A stretch of 64,000 nt of DNA from Actinomadura cremea (GCF_014648495.1 NZ_BMRF01000004.1:434001-498000); one strand, 5' to 3'. Shown: positions 1 through 8,702, counted from the first letter of the stretch. Numbers and translations are program-made. The notes: a model not told the origin generated them from the letters alone.

Positions 1-303
1 GCGCTCGCCGCCTGGCTCGGCGCCGACGCCGCGGCGCCGGATCCCCGCTGCCGCAGCCTCCGCCCGTCCGGTCCCGGGCGGCTGCTGCTCTGCACCGACG
101 GGCTGTGGCGGTACCTGCCCGATCCCGGCGCGCTGCGGGCGGCCATGCCGGGCGGGGAACCGCCGGACGACGCGCGCGCCCTGGTCGGGCGCGCGCTCGA
201 CGCGGGCGGCGCCGACAACGTCACCGCCGTGCTCCTCAGAGCAGGGCCCCCACCCCGGGATGGCGCACGGCGAACACCGTGCTCCGCACGATGGTCTCCT
301 TGA
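1..303 (+). CDS. PP2C-family serine/threonine phosphatase, C-terminal end (partial)
   Basis: The reading frame is open from the first base and ends with TGA at 301-303, so only about the last 100 residues are seen. The segment holds LLLCTDGLW, the late PP2C motif in which the Asp helps bind metal, and near the end ADNVTAVLL, which matches the GxxDNxTxVVV motif closing the PP2C fold. Members of this family dephosphorylate Ser/Thr residues and often oppose PknB-like kinases. The last 20 or so residues after ADNVTAVLLRA look like read-through of the convergent oxidoreductase gene, with which this gene overlaps tail to tail by 68 bases. The N-terminal part and any extra domains lie outside the window. 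Confidence 0.75.
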   Translation, partial: ALAAWLGADAAAPDPRCRSLRPSGPGRLLLCTDGLWRYLPDPGALRAAMPGGEPPDDARALVGRALDAGGADNVTAVLLRAGPPPRDGARRTPCSARWSP

Positions 304-1348
304 TCCGCGCCGCCGCGCGCCCGGTCACGACGGCCCGCGTGATCGGCGTGTCGTCGGCGCGGCTGAACTGGACGACGCCGTCGCGGCGCCCCAGGCTGAT
401 GCACTGCGATACGTAGCGCAGCTTCGCCCGCGCGGGCTCGCGCCCCCGGGCGAGCGCGGCGGCGGTGACCCCGCCGTGCAGGCCCATCGGGAGCCCGATC
501 TGGCAGGACATCCGCGCCTCCCGCCCCCGCACGGACAGCGTGGCGACGTCCCCGACGGCGACCACCTCCGGATGCGTTTCCGCGCGCAGCGACTCGTCCA
601 CGCGGACGCGGCCGCGCCCGTCCACGCCCAGCCCGGCCTCGGCGGCCAGGGCCGGGACGCGGAACCCGGCGGCCCACACGACCGCGTCCGAGGGCAGGTG
701 CCGGCCGTCCTCCAGCAGGAGGCCGTCCGCCGCGACCTTGGCGACCGGCGCGTTCTCGTGCACCGTGACGCCCCGCTCCGCGAACCACCGGCGCAGGTGG
801 TCGCGCGCGCGGGCGCCGACGCTCGCGCCGAGCACGCCGGCGGTGACCAGGTCGATGCGCAGTCCCGGACGGGCGTCGGCCAGCTCGGAGGCGGTCTCGA
901 TGCCCGTCAGGCCGCCCCCGATCACGGTCAGCGACCCGAGGTCGGGCAGCCGGGCGCTCAACCGCTCGGCGTCCTCGGGCCGGGCGACCGCGAAGGCGTG
1001 CTCGCGCGCCCCCGGCACGACGTCCAGGTCGGCGGTGCTGCCGAGCGCGTAGACGAGCGTGTCGTAGTCGAGGGCGCGGCCGTCGTCGAGGCGCACCCGG
1101 CGGGCGGCCGGGTCGAGGCCGGTCACCCGGGCCACGACGAGGCCGACGCCCGTCCCCTCGAGCAGGTCCGCGAGCGGCAGGTCCGCCGGCTTCTGGCCGG
1201 TCGCGACCTGGTGCAGGCGGACCCGCTCCACGAAGCGGTCCGACGCGTTCACGAGCGTCACCTCGGCGTCCCCGGCGGCGCTGGCCGCGCGCTTGGCCGC
1301 GCCCAGCCCCGCGTACCCGGCACCCAGTACCACGATGCGGTGGTTCAT
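236..1348 (-). CDS. FAD-dependent pyridine nucleotide oxidoreductase (NDH-2-like)
   Basis: A 370-residue protein that starts at MNHRIVVLGAGYAGLGAAKR, a Rossmann GxGxxG FAD-binding motif. A second nucleotide-binding motif, VIGGGLTGIETASELAD, occurs in the middle, and VVAVGDVA near the C-terminus is the second FAD-binding motif (AxGD). This layout is that of NDH-2-like NAD(P)H:quinone or disulfide-type reductases. ATG at 1348 is chosen because a strong GAGGAGGA ribosome site lies just upstream. It lies 77 bases after an ECF41-like sigma gene on the same strand. ECF41 sigma genes are typically linked to COE genes (carboxymuconolactone decarboxylase, oxidoreductase or epimerase), so this is probably the sigma factor target. 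The substrate cannot be told from sequence. Confidence 0.85.
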   Translation of the reverse strand: MNHRIVVLGAGYAGLGAAKRAASAAGDAEVTLVNASDRFVERVRLHQVATGQKPADLPLADLLEGTGVGLVVARVTGLDPAARRVRLDDGRALDYDTLVYALGSTADLDVVPGAREHAFAVARPEDAERLSARLPDLGSLTVIGGGLTGIETASELADARPGLRIDLVTAGVLGASVGARARDHLRRWFAERGVTVHENAPVAKVAADGLLLEDGRHLPSDAVVWAAGFRVPALAAEAGLGVDGRGRVRVDESLRAETHPEVVAVGDVATLSVRGREARMSCQIGLPMGLHGGVTAAALARGREPARAKLRYVSQCISLGRRDGVVQFSRADDTPITRAVVTGRAAARIKETIVRSTVFAVRHPGVGALL

Positions 1349-1425
1349 GCTTCCTCCTCGCCTGAGAGTCGGAAGTTGAACCGGCCTGGACGCCGATCCG
1401 TGACGGCGGCGCCGCGTGACACCGC

Positions 1426-2304
1426 TCACACGAGCTGCGCGGTGACGAACGCGAGCTTGCGCGGGGCCACGACCGTCCGCACGCGGGCGATCCGCCCGTC
1501 CCCGATCTGCAGCGTCACGACGCCCGCCAGCGCGTCGTCGATCCAGAACAGGACGCCCGGCTCCCCGTTGACCTCCGCGATCCGGCTGGTCACCCGTGCG
1601 GCCTCGGGCCGCGACGCGAACCCGCGCAGGTACCGCAGGACGCTCGCGCGCCCGAGGATCGGGCGCCGCGCCGCGGTCGCCTCGCCGCCGCCGTCCGCCA
1701 CGTTCACGACGTCCTCGGCCAGCAGCCGCTCGAGCGCCGCGACGTCGCCGTGCAGCGTCGCGCCGAAGAACGTCTCGACGATCCGCCGGTGCCGGCCGGT
1801 GTCGATGTCCTCCTTCCGGCCGTCCTCGCCGACGTGCGTGCGCGCCCGCCGGTGCAACTGCCGCGAGTGCGCCTCGGAGACCCCGAGGATCTCCGCGATC
1901 TCCCGGTGCGGATGCCCGAACGCCTCCCGCAGGATGAACACCGCGCGCTCCGCCGGGGTCAGCCGCTCCAGCAGCACCAGCACTCCCAGCGAGACCGACT
2001 CCCGCTGCTCCACCGTCTCCAGCGGGCCCAGCGCCCCGTCCCCGGTCAGCACCGGCTCCGGCAGCCACGGGCCCACGTAGCTCTCCCGCCGCACCCGCGC
2101 CAGCGACAGCCGGTTGAGGCACAGGTTCGTCACCACCGTCGTCAGCCACGCCGCCGGGACGTCCACGTGACCGGCCCGGCTCCACCGCAGGTAGGCGTCC
2201 TGCACCACGTCCTCGGCCTCGGCCGCCGATCCCAGCATCCGGTACGCGAGCCCCATCATCCGGGGCCGCTGACCCTCGAACACCTCGACGTCCGAACCAG
2301 GCAT
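1426..2304 (-). CDS. ECF41-type RNA polymerase sigma factor with C-terminal SnoaL-like domain
   Basis: 292 residues. Sigma region 2 is seen in FEGQRPRMMGLAYRMLGS and EAEDVVQDAYLRW, and region 4 in LTPAERAVFILREAFGHPHREIAEILG. The C-terminal ~100 residues form a SnoaL/NTF2-like extension. The three landmarks of the ECF41 family are recognisable: WLPEPV in the linker, DGGGE (family DGGGR) and PRKL near the C-terminus (family NPDKL). In ECF41 proteins this extension replaces a separate anti-sigma factor and tunes core-polymerase binding. The downstream FAD oxidoreductase gene fits the COE partner rule. The start at 2304 is supported by a TAGTGT -10 element ending 7 bases upstream, implying a leaderless mRNA. 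Confidence 0.88.
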   Translation of the reverse strand: MPGSDVEVFEGQRPRMMGLAYRMLGSAAEAEDVVQDAYLRWSRAGHVDVPAAWLTTVVTNLCLNRLSLARVRRESYVGPWLPEPVLTGDGALGPLETVEQRESVSLGVLVLLERLTPAERAVFILREAFGHPHREIAEILGVSEAHSRQLHRRARTHVGEDGRKEDIDTGRHRRIVETFFGATLHGDVAALERLLAEDVVNVADGGGEATAARRPILGRASVLRYLRGFASRPEAARVTSRIAEVNGEPGVLFWIDDALAGVVTLQIGDGRIARVRTVVAPRKLAFVTAQLV

Positions 2305-2311
2305 GCCGCCG

Positions 2312-2317
2312 ACACTA
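2312..2317 (-). promoter_or_regulatory. -10 element of a probable leaderless promoter (ECF41-like sigma gene)
   Basis: TAGTGT reads on the minus strand and is followed by 7 bases and then the ATG at 2304. This spacing puts the transcription start at or next to the start codon. No Shine-Dalgarno sequence is visible, which agrees with leaderless translation. No clear -35 element is present. Confidence 0.4.
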
Positions 2318-2370
2318 CTCCGCCGGTTCCCGGCCCCCGCCGGACCCCGGGGCGACGGGGGCGCGAGGGG

Positions 2371-3024
2371 TCAGAGGCCGAAGGACGCCAGGCACGGCCG
2401 GAGCCCGTGCGTCTCGACCTCGACCGTCCGGTGCCGCTCCCATCCGGCCCGGTCCAGGACGAACCGCCGGTCGAGGCGCCGCTCGTCCCGCACCCGCACG
2501 CGCTCGGTGCCGTTCGGTTCGTAGCCGAGCCGGCGCGATACCGCCGTGGACGCCGGATTGTCGGCGAACGCCGCGCTCACGGCGGTCTCGGCGCCCAGGC
2601 CGTCGAAGGCGAACGCCAGGACGGCCGCGCGCATCTCCGTCCCGATTCCCCGCCCCTGGAAGCGCCGTCCGAGCCACGACCCCGTGCCGACCTCCCGCAC
2701 GACCGCGAAGTCGCGGGCGCCGACGCTCTGCGTGCCCACGACCCGCCCGTCGAGGAACACGGTGAACTGCAGGCTCCAGTTCTCGGGGGTCCATTCGGCG
2801 AGCTGTCGCCAGTGGAACTGCATGGTGGCGCGGGCGCGTTCGGCGGGCGGCGCATCGGTCCAGGGAACCAGGAAGGGCATCGATTCCGGATCGTGCACCC
2901 CCTCGGCGGCGAGTTCCCCGAGCGCGTCGAGTTCCCGCAGGTCGGGCAGCCGGAGCTGGAGCCGGGGCGTCCGGAGCACGAGCCCGAACAACGGCCAGTG
3001 AGTCATGTTCATCGGCCCCATCAT
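2371..3024 (-). CDS. GNAT-family N-acetyltransferase (RimJ/RimL-like)
   Basis: 217 residues. The core is an Acetyltransf_3 fold: RTPRLQLRLPDLREL at the N-terminus, then VGTQSVGARDF, then GTGSWLGRRFQGRGIGTEM, which contains the acetyl-CoA pyrophosphate loop (R/Q-x-x-G-x-G/A), then AAFADNPASTAVSRRLGYE. Such proteins acetylate N-terminal amines or small molecules. Four in-frame ATG codons lie in the first seven codons (3024, 3021, 3012, 3006), and AGGCGG directly before the first favours one of the inner ones. The gene is flanked by an ECF sigma gene and a phosphotransferase relic. The substrate is unknown. Confidence 0.8.
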   Translation of the reverse strand: MMGPMNMTHWPLFGLVLRTPRLQLRLPDLRELDALGELAAEGVHDPESMPFLVPWTDAPPAERARATMQFHWRQLAEWTPENWSLQFTVFLDGRVVGTQSVGARDFAVVREVGTGSWLGRRFQGRGIGTEMRAAVLAFAFDGLGAETAVSAAFADNPASTAVSRRLGYEPNGTERVRVRDERRLDRRFVLDRAGWERHRTVEVETHGLRPCLASFGL

Positions 3025-3060
3025 CCGCCTGCGAACCCCGGGCGGAGAAATGGTTTTCCG

Positions 3061-3543
3061 CTAGGAAGGCGGGGCCCGGCCGGCGACGTCGTCGTCGTGG
3101 AGCTGGGCGTTCAGCCAGCCGGTCGCGGCGATCTCGTCGAGGCGGTCGGTCGGGCCCGCGGTCGGCCAGTCGATGAACGCGACCGGCAGGCCGTCGCGGG
3201 CGATGATGGTCCAGGGGCCGGTGTCGCGGTGGCCGATGATCACGTCGGGCGAGCCGGAGCGCAGCGGCCAGGGGTGCCAGAGCGCGTCCTCCGGCGGCCG
3301 GAAGGACGCGGTGGCGTCGTGCAGGTCGCGCAGCATCCGGCCGACGTGCCAGATCCCCTCGTCGCTCCAGGCGTGCGGGTGGACGGACTCCCCGTCGATG
3401 TAGGTGACGATCTCGCGCCCCGCGTCGTCGTGGCCGACGGCGCGGGAGCTGCCGGCGAACCCGGCGGCCGCAGGGCCGGGGAAGCACGTCGGGGTTCGTC
3501 CGCCATGCCCGCCTCCGGCGATCGGTCCGTCACCGGCAACGTG
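3061..3543 (-). pseudogene. Aminoglycoside-phosphotransferase-family relic (truncated at both ends)
   Basis: The frame reads AVGHDDAGREIVTYIDGE, MLRDLHDATASFRPP and then the APH catalytic region VIIGHRDTGPWTIIARDG followed by LPVAFIDWPTAGP. The family normally has H-G-D-x-x-P-x-N and I-D-W-D: the Asp is kept, but the metal-binding Asn is Thr and the last Asp is Pro. The N-terminal lobe upstream is unrecognisable until a stop at 3544-3546, the only start codon in the frame (ATG at 3336) would leave just the C-terminal half, and the C-terminus stops about 40 residues early. This looks like a decayed small-molecule kinase gene rather than a working one. Confidence 0.65.
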
Positions 3544-3602
3544 TCACGGGCCCTCGCGACCGCAACGCGTTTTCGACCGTCGCGGGCCACGGCGCGTCCG
3601 TG

Positions 3603-4142
3603 TCACGAACCGCGACCCCGGCCGCGGAGCCCGTCCCGGGGGGCGTCGAGGGTGATCCAGAACCGTTCCTCGCGCCCGCTCCGCCCGGCGGCGACGCCAC
3701 CGTTGGCCGTGATGACCCGGCGGGACGCCTCGTTGTCCGGGGCGCACGTGAGCAGGACGCGCGCGAGGCCGCGCCGGGCGCACTCGTCCAGTCCGGCGGC
3801 GAGCATGCGGGTGGCGTGGCCCTGCCGGCGCCAGCGGAGAACGACGTGGTAGCCGATGTGCCCGCCCTCCCCGGCCAGGGGCGCCGTCAGGCGGTGCCGC
3901 AGGATCAGCGTGCCGAGGTAGTGCTCGCCCGCGACGTACCAGAACGTCGTCGTCGGGACGCCCCACCGGACGTGCACGCCGCGCAGCCGGGCGACGAAGC
4001 CGCCGAAGTCCGCCAGTGCCGGGGCGAGCCAGTCGGCGGACGTCCCCTCGGCCCGGCAGTCGGCCAGCTCGCCCGCGAGGAACGACGCCCGCACGGCCGC
4101 CGTCGGCGGCACGAGGCGGCACGGTCCGTCCGGCACGTCCAT
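3603..4142 (-). CDS. GNAT-family N-acetyltransferase
   Basis: About 179 residues from the ATG at 4142 (MDVPDGPCRLVPPT). Typical GNAT features are FWYVAGEHYLGTLILRHRL (strand before the CoA site), GGHIGYHVVLRWRRQGHATRML (CoA loop R-R-Q-G-H-A) and VLLTCAPDNEASRRVITANGG, the common N-x-A-S-x-x-x-x-x-x-x-G-G/F ending. An upstream ATG at 4199 would add 19 basic residues (MKAVAPRLARRFL), but the family normally begins with the L-V-P-P/R pattern soon after the start, so 4142 is preferred. No strong ribosome site favours either start. It resembles predicted acetyltransferases of the YedL/COG3981 type; the substrate is unknown. Confidence 0.75.
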   Translation of the reverse strand: MDVPDGPCRLVPPTAAVRASFLAGELADCRAEGTSADWLAPALADFGGFVARLRGVHVRWGVPTTTFWYVAGEHYLGTLILRHRLTAPLAGEGGHIGYHVVLRWRRQGHATRMLAAGLDECARRGLARVLLTCAPDNEASRRVITANGGVAAGRSGREERFWITLDAPRDGLRGRGRGS

Positions 4143-4342
4143 GCGTCCAGTCTCGCGCGGGAGGAAGCGGCGGGCGAGGCGTGGCGCTACCGCCTTCATG
4201 GTGTCCGTTCCAGATGGACCTGTCGGTGGCGGCGTGCGTTGAGCTGCGATCCGACAAGTGTCCGGGCGAGTTGCGTCGACCTGCTGTTCGACTCGACTTG
4301 GCGGATTCTATGGCGCAAGGCTGCGCACCTCTCCGAGATTCT

Positions 4343-4852
4343 TCAGAAGGGCGCGTCGACCGTGCGCTGAAGCCTGACTCGGCGTTCGGTGTCGGTGAAC
4401 CCGAGTGATCGGTAAATCCCGATCGCCTCGGCATCTGGATCTGCGACGATCACGAGTGTTCGGGCTCCGTTGGCCGGCCTCCACTCCGGCGAAGTGGACG
4501 AGTGAGGAGGCCAGGCCGCGTCGTCGGAAGGCGGGATGGGTCTCGACGTGCTGGTAGCGAGCGAGTCCTCGGCCGTCGAGGACGACACCCAGGCCCGCGC
4601 GCATCTCACCGTCCACGAACGCGCCGAACCAGGTGATGTCTCCCGCCTCGTTCAGCCGTCGTTCCTCAGCGAGTTTCGCCGCCACGAACGCGGTGTGCTC
4701 CTCCGACGGCGGCGACTCATCGCACGCGTGCCGCAGTCGGGCTGCCTGCTCCCAGTCGTCTTCGGTCAGCGCGCGCAGCGGTCCAGGATGACCGAGCCGG
4801 CCAGACGGCGAAGCAACAGGTCAGTACGAAAAGCGAGAGATCGGACCTTCAC
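4343..4852 (-). pseudogene. GNAT-family acetyltransferase pseudogene (multiple frameshifts and internal deletion)
   Basis: Three pieces in different frames match one acetyltransferase family in order. A GTG at 4852, preceded by AGGA, opens KVRSLAFRTDLLLRRLAGS. After a frame change comes LRALTEDDWEQAARLRHACD, FGAFVDGEMRAGLGVV, ARYQHVETHPAFRRRGLASS. After another frame change near 4490 comes ARTLVIVADPDAEAIGIYRS and LGFTDTERRVRL up to the stop at 4343. The stretch between the first two pieces, which in intact relatives carries a W-W-G-N-F-rich segment, is missing. At least two indels plus a deletion make this a dead gene. Its mixed base composition is lower in GC than the neighbours. Confidence 0.75.
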
Positions 4853-4904
4853 CCGGCGATCCTAGAACCGATTCTGTGCCGGGCGCCTACCTCGTTTTTT
4901 CGGG

Positions 4905-5000
4905 CGCGAGTGTCCCCGGGCCGCCTCGGACTTGGCTGCGTCCCGCGGCTTGATCCGCTCCAGCGGACGGCAATCCATCACCACCGCCGAGGGTTCGGAG
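4905..5000 (-). pseudogene. TnsA-like transposon endonuclease fragment
   Basis: On the minus strand one frame reads AVVMDCRPLERIKPRDAAKS followed by EAAR, which corresponds to the V-V-D-C-R-P-V-E-R catalytic strand of actinobacterial TnsA-like endonuclease subunits. The same motif occurs in the larger relic at 5672-6180 (LVIDCRPVERR). Nothing recognisable as TnsA continues on either side. I read this as a leftover from a Tn7-like or plasmid-borne element. The call rests on one motif seen twice in one small region. Confidence 0.5.
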
Positions 5001-5066
5001 CGTCCCATCAAGGTCGTCATCGGTGACCATGAAGCTGGACGGTCGTCGGACGATGTGTCGGCTGTG

Positions 5067-5426
5067 TCAATCGGTAGTGCTGGCGTGCACGGCGATGATT
5101 CGCCAGCCGTGCCTCTCGTCGTATATCCATGTGCGGGTGTACCGCATCCTGGCCGCGAACGGCGTCCCGGAGACGGTCCCCTCGACGGTGCCGAGAAACC
5201 AGGTCACCCCGGTGCGCCCGTCAGCGAGTACGGTCAACTCTTCCTCGGCCACCTTCGTCACCAGCTGCGTCCGAGTGCGGTGCAGCTCCAGATCGTCCGC
5301 CTTGGTCTGAACGTTGGCACCGAAGGTGAAGATCAGCCGATCATCCAGCAGTCGATCAAGCGCCTCGACATCCCCAGCCAGCTGCGCGGCTTGGAGCCGG
5401 CGCTCTGCCTCTCGCAAGTCCTCCAT
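5067..5426 (-). CDS. SnoaL/NTF2-like domain protein (DUF4440 type)
   Basis: 119 residues starting MEDLREAERRLQAAQLAGDV, an N-terminal helix, then ALDRLLDDRLIFTFGANVQT, VTKVAEEELTVLADG, TGVTWFLGTVEGTVSG and YTRTWIYDERHGWRIIAVHAS. This is the alpha-plus-beta cone of the NTF2 superfamily, with the usual G-W-R-I-I/V-A-x-H-A-S ending. The ATG at 5426 is chosen because GGAGGGTGGG lies 4-13 bases upstream. Stand-alone members bind or isomerise small hydrophobic ligands; no catalytic residues can be assigned. It sits between two TnsA-like relics, so it may have come in with, or survived the decay of, a mobile element. Confidence 0.72.
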   Translation of the reverse strand: MEDLREAERRLQAAQLAGDVEALDRLLDDRLIFTFGANVQTKADDLELHRTRTQLVTKVAEEELTVLADGRTGVTWFLGTVEGTVSGTPFAARMRYTRTWIYDERHGWRIIAVHASTTD

Positions 5427-5671
5427 GAGGCCCACCCTCCCAGTCGGCGTCGTATCCACGCCAGGGCGTTCACGTTCGGCTGATCTTCGCAGTCTGGTCC
5501 AGGGACCCCGATCGCCGGTGAGAATCCGCGAGCGATCACGTACCGAGCAAGCCGTACTGGCAAGGCGCCGACCTTGAGCAAGTTCCACTGACAAAGAAGA
5601 AGATCAACTGTCACAGGACGGTCGTGCTGCCTGCGGGGTGACGACTGGGAGGGGACGGGGCGGCGGAGTTC
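5427..5671. other. Intergenic stretch of reduced GC between the SnoaL-like gene and a TnsA-like relic
   Basis: No gene is supported here. The stretch is less GC-rich than its surroundings, and minus-strand frames are open for long distances but show no family I recognise. It is probably part of the decayed mobile region. Confidence 0.3.
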
Positions 5672-6180
5672 TCATTGAGGATGGCAATCTGGTGTGGCGG
5701 AGGAGGCCGGGGAGGGTCGATGCCGGTAGCCGGCCAGCCAGCGAAGATTCGCCGCCCGCGTCGGTTCCAGCTCCCCGACGAGCCGGTAAGCCCACCCGCC
5801 CTGCTCGCAGGCCCGCAGCATCACGCTGAAGGACTCCGCGGACCCCGAGTCCCTCCGCTCGACCGGTCGGCAATCGATCACCAGGCCCGTCCGTCGGCCG
5901 GACGTGCGAAGGAGTCCGGGGCGTGCGACCGCTCCCGCCGGGCCGCCTCGTCCCACCACCGCAACCAGAACGGCTGCGAGGCGAACCCGACCACCTGCGG
6001 GTCGAAGTCCAGCAGCATCGCGTGATCACGCTCCAGCCAGGACTCGAACCCCGCCTCGGCGGCGTCGACCAACCGGCGGCGTACCGTTCCCACATCGTGG
6101 GTTCCGCCGCTTGATCGCTGAGAGCGAACAGCGGGAGGAAACAAACTTGTGCTCCGTTTTCTTGAGTGTGTATGACTCAA
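5672..6180 (-). pseudogene. TnsA-like heteromeric transposase endonuclease subunit, frameshifted
   Basis: Two adjacent frames encode one TnsA-like protein. The upstream frame (6180 to about 5878) gives FESWLERDHAMLLDFDPQVV, GFASQPFWLRWWDEAARRER and SHAPDSFARPADGRA, then a stop. The downstream frame (to 5672) gives LVIDCRPVERRDSGSAESFS, VMLRACEQGGWAYRLVGELE and NLRWLAGYRH. Together they hold the E...D...K/R-type nuclease core of TnsA-like proteins (E-x-W-L-E-R-D, S-H-x-P-D, V-x-D-C-R-P). One indel near 5885 splits them. The first residues (MSHTHSRKRS) do not match the family, so the N-terminus may also be lost. No TnsB/TnsC partner is present. The promoter side overlaps the lon operator. Confidence 0.72.
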
Positions 6181-6181
6181 C
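6161..6181 (+). promoter_or_regulatory. HAIR element (HspR operator) upstream of lon
   Basis: CTTGAGT-N7-ACTCAAC matches the HAIR consensus CTTGAGT-N7-ACTCAAG at all but the last base. HspR binds this inverted repeat and represses heat-shock genes such as dnaK, clpB and lon in streptomycetes. The element lies 62 bases before the lon start codon, in the expected position to block its promoter. No hspR gene is in the window. Confidence 0.85.
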
Positions 6182-6242
6182 CTTCAGGGGTTGGGGCGAC
6201 GGCCCTCCCGAGGGGCCGACGAGACACGGACTTGGAGTGAGC

Positions 6243-8639
6243 ATGAGCGAGACCCTGACGCTGCCGGTGCTGCCCCTGGACGACGGGGTCGTGCTGCCGG
6301 GCATGGTGGTGCCCCTCGACCTGTCCGACGGCGCGGAGATCCGGGCGGCGATCGAGGCCGCGCGGGCGGTGGCGCAGACGACGGGCCCGGGGATCCGGAC
6401 GCCCGGCAAGCCGCGGGTGCTGCTGGTGCCCCGGCTGGACGGCCAGTACGCGGCCGTCGGCACGCTGGGCGTGGTCGAGCAGGAGGGGCGGCTGCCCGGC
6501 GGGGAGCCGGGGGCCGTCGTGCGCGGCGTCGCCCGCGTCCGGATCGGGACCGGGACGACCGGGCCCGGCGCGGCCCTGTGGGTCGAGGGCACCCTGATCG
6601 AGAAGCAGGCGCCGTCCGGACGGGCGCAGGAGCTGGCGAAGGAGTACAAGGGCCTCGTCGGCGCGATCCTGCAGAAGCGCGGCGCGTGGCAGGTCGTCGA
6701 CGTCGTGCAGCAGATCGACGACCCCTCGACGCTGGCGGACAACGCCGGGTACGCCCCCTACCTGTCGGACGAGCAGAAGGTCGAGGTGCTGGAGACGCCC
6801 GACGTCGTCGAGCGGCTCACCCTCGTGATCGGGTGGGCGCGCGACCACCTGGCCGAGCTGGACGTCGCGGAGACCATCCGCAAGGACGTGCAGGAGGGCA
6901 TGGAGAAGACGCAGCGGGAGTTCCTGCTGCGGCAGCAGCAGGAGGCCATCCGCAAGGAGCTGGCCGAGCTGAACGGCGACCCCGCCGACGAGGAGGACGA
7001 CTACCGCGCCCGGATCGAGGCGGCGAACCTGCCCGAGAAGGTGCGGGAGGCGGCCCTCAAGGAGGTCGACAAGCTCGAGCGGTCCTCGGACGCCTCGCCC
7101 GAGGGCGGCTGGATCCGCACCTGGCTCGACACCGTCCTCGACATCCCGTGGAACGAGCGGAGCGAGGACGCCTACGACATCGCGGGCGCCCGCGAGATCC
7201 TGGACGCCGACCACGCCGGGCTCGACGACGTCAAGGAGCGCATCATCGAGTACCTGGCGGTGCGCAAGCGCCGCGAGGAGCGCGGGCTCGGCGTCGTGGG
7301 CGGGCGGCGCAGCGGCGCGGTGCTGGCGCTGACCGGCCCTCCCGGGGTCGGCAAGACGTCGCTGGGCGAGTCGGTCGCGCGGGCGATGGGCCGCGAGTTC
7401 GTCCGGGTCGCGCTGGGCGGCGTGCGGGACGAGGCCGAGATCCGGGGCCACCGCCGGACGTACGTGGGCGCGCTGCCCGGCCGGATCGTGCGGGCGATCC
7501 GCGAGGCGGGGACGATGAACCCGGTCGTGCTGCTGGACGAGGTCGACAAGGTCGGCGCCGACTACCGGGGCGACCCGACGGCCGCGCTGCTCGAGGTCCT
7601 CGACCCGGAGCAGAACCACACGTTCCGCGACCACTACCTGGAGGTCGAGCTCGACCTGAGCGACGTCCTGTTCCTGGCGACGGCGAACGTGGTGGAGGCG
7701 ATCCCCGGGCCGCTGCTGGACCGGATGGAGCTGGTGCAGCTCGACGGCTACACCGAGCACGAGAAGGTGACGATCGCCCGCGACCACCTGCTGCCGCGCC
7801 AGCTCGGCAAGGCGGGGCTGGAGCCGGCGGAGGTGGCGCTGGACGACGCGGCGCTGCGGCTGCTCGCGTCCGAGTACACCCGCGAGGCGGGCGTCCGGTC
7901 GCTGGACCGGTCGATCGCGCGGGTGCTGCGGAAGATCGCCGCGAACGTCGCGCTGGAGAAGGCGACGCTGCCGATCTCGGTCGGCCGCGACGACCTCAAG
8001 GACTACCTGGGACGGCCCCGGTTCACGCCGGAGGTCGAGCTGAGCCGGAACGAGCGCCGCACCGGGGTGCCGGGCGTCGCGACCGGCCTCGCGGTGACCG
8101 GCGCGGGCGGCGACGTCCTGTACATCGAGGCGTCGCTGGCCGACCGGGAGACCGGCGACACCGGTGTGACGCTGACCGGGCAGCTCGGCGACGTGATGAA
8201 GGAGTCGGCGCGGATCGCGCTCAGCTACCTGCGCTCGCGGGGCGCGGAGCTGGAGCTGCCGGTCGGCGACCTGAAGGAGCGCGGCGTGCACGTCCACGTG
8301 CCGGCGGGCGCGATCCCGAAGGACGGCCCGAGCGCCGGCATCACGATGACGACGGCGCTGGCGTCGCTGCTGTCGGGACGTGCGGTGCGGCCGGACGTCG
8401 CGATGACCGGTGAGGTGTCGCTCACCGGGCGGGTGCTGCCGATCGGCGGGCTGAAGCAGAAGCTGCTGGCGGCGAGCCGGCTCGGCATCACCACCGCGAT
8501 CGTCCCGAAGCGCAACGAGCCCGACCTGGAGGAGGTGCCGCAGGAGGTCCTGGACGGCATGACGGTGTTCACCGTCAGCGACGTCCGCGAGGTCCTCGAC
8601 CTGGCGCTGGAGCCCGCGACGACCGCCGTCGCCGCCTGA
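6243..8639 (+). CDS. lon: ATP-dependent Lon protease
   Basis: 798 residues, normal for LonA. The N-terminal substrate-binding domain starts at [21 protein letters not shown] coiled segment ([20 protein letters not shown]) leads to the AAA+ domain with Walker [10 protein letters not shown] at residues 365-373 and Walker [10 protein letters not shown]. The C-terminal protease domain has Ser697 in PKDGPSAG and Lys740 in GGLKQK, the catalytic dyad with its usual 43-residue spacing. Lon degrades misfolded and regulatory proteins in the cytoplasm. The start is ATG 6243 with GGAG about 8 bases upstream. Control by HspR is predicted from the HAIR element at 6161-6181. The gene stands alone and is followed by a strong hairpin. 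Confidence 0.97.
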   Translation: MSETLTLPVLPLDDGVVLPGMVVPLDLSDGAEIRAAIEAARAVAQTTGPGIRTPGKPRVLLVPRLDGQYAAVGTLGVVEQEGRLPGGEPGAVVRGVARVRIGTGTTGPGAALWVEGTLIEKQAPSGRAQELAKEYKGLVGAILQKRGAWQVVDVVQQIDDPSTLADNAGYAPYLSDEQKVEVLETPDVVERLTLVIGWARDHLAELDVAETIRKDVQEGMEKTQREFLLRQQQEAIRKELAELNGDPADEEDDYRARIEAANLPEKVREAALKEVDKLERSSDASPEGGWIRTWLDTVLDIPWNERSEDAYDIAGAREILDADHAGLDDVKERIIEYLAVRKRREERGLGVVGGRRSGAVLALTGPPGVGKTSLGESVARAMGREFVRVALGGVRDEAEIRGHRRTYVGALPGRIVRAIREAGTMNPVVLLDEVDKVGADYRGDPTAALLEVLDPEQNHTFRDHYLEVELDLSDVLFLATANVVEAIPGPLLDRMELVQLDGYTEHEKVTIARDHLLPRQLGKAGLEPAEVALDDAALRLLASEYTREAGVRSLDRSIARVLRKIAANVALEKATLPISVGRDDLKDYLGRPRFTPEVELSRNERRTGVPGVATGLAVTGAGGDVLYIEASLADRETGDTGVTLTGQLGDVMKESARIALSYLRSRGAELELPVGDLKERGVHVHVPAGAIPKDGPSAGITMTTALASLLSGRAVRPDVAMTGEVSLTGRVLPIGGLKQKLLAASRLGITTAIVPKRNEPDLEEVPQEVLDGMTVFTVSDVREVLDLALEPATTAVAA

Positions 8640-8654
8640 CCCGACCCACCGGAC

Positions 8655-8688
8655 GGACGCCCGCGGCCCGCGGAGGCCGCGGGCGTCC
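8655..8688 (+). terminator. Stem-loop terminator after lon
   Basis: A perfect 14-bp GC-rich stem (GGACGCCCGCGGCC and its complement) with a 6-base loop starts 16 bases after the lon stop codon. There is no T-tract, as is common for actinomycete hairpin terminators. Confidence 0.65.
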
Positions 8689-8702
8689 GCATGGGCAAGA
8701 CG

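Noticed and set aside
1349-1425. TGTCAC box resembling the -35 of ECF41 promoters between the sigma factor and the oxidoreductase gene
   Set aside because: The next CGTC is 23 bases away, longer than the usual ECF41 spacing of about 16, and a second candidate is too close. I did not call it a promoter.
4200-4342. TTGTCGGAT resembling a RecA-NDp box upstream of the GNAT gene at 3603-4142
   Set aside because: No TAnnnT lies 8 bases downstream and the distance to the start is too long.
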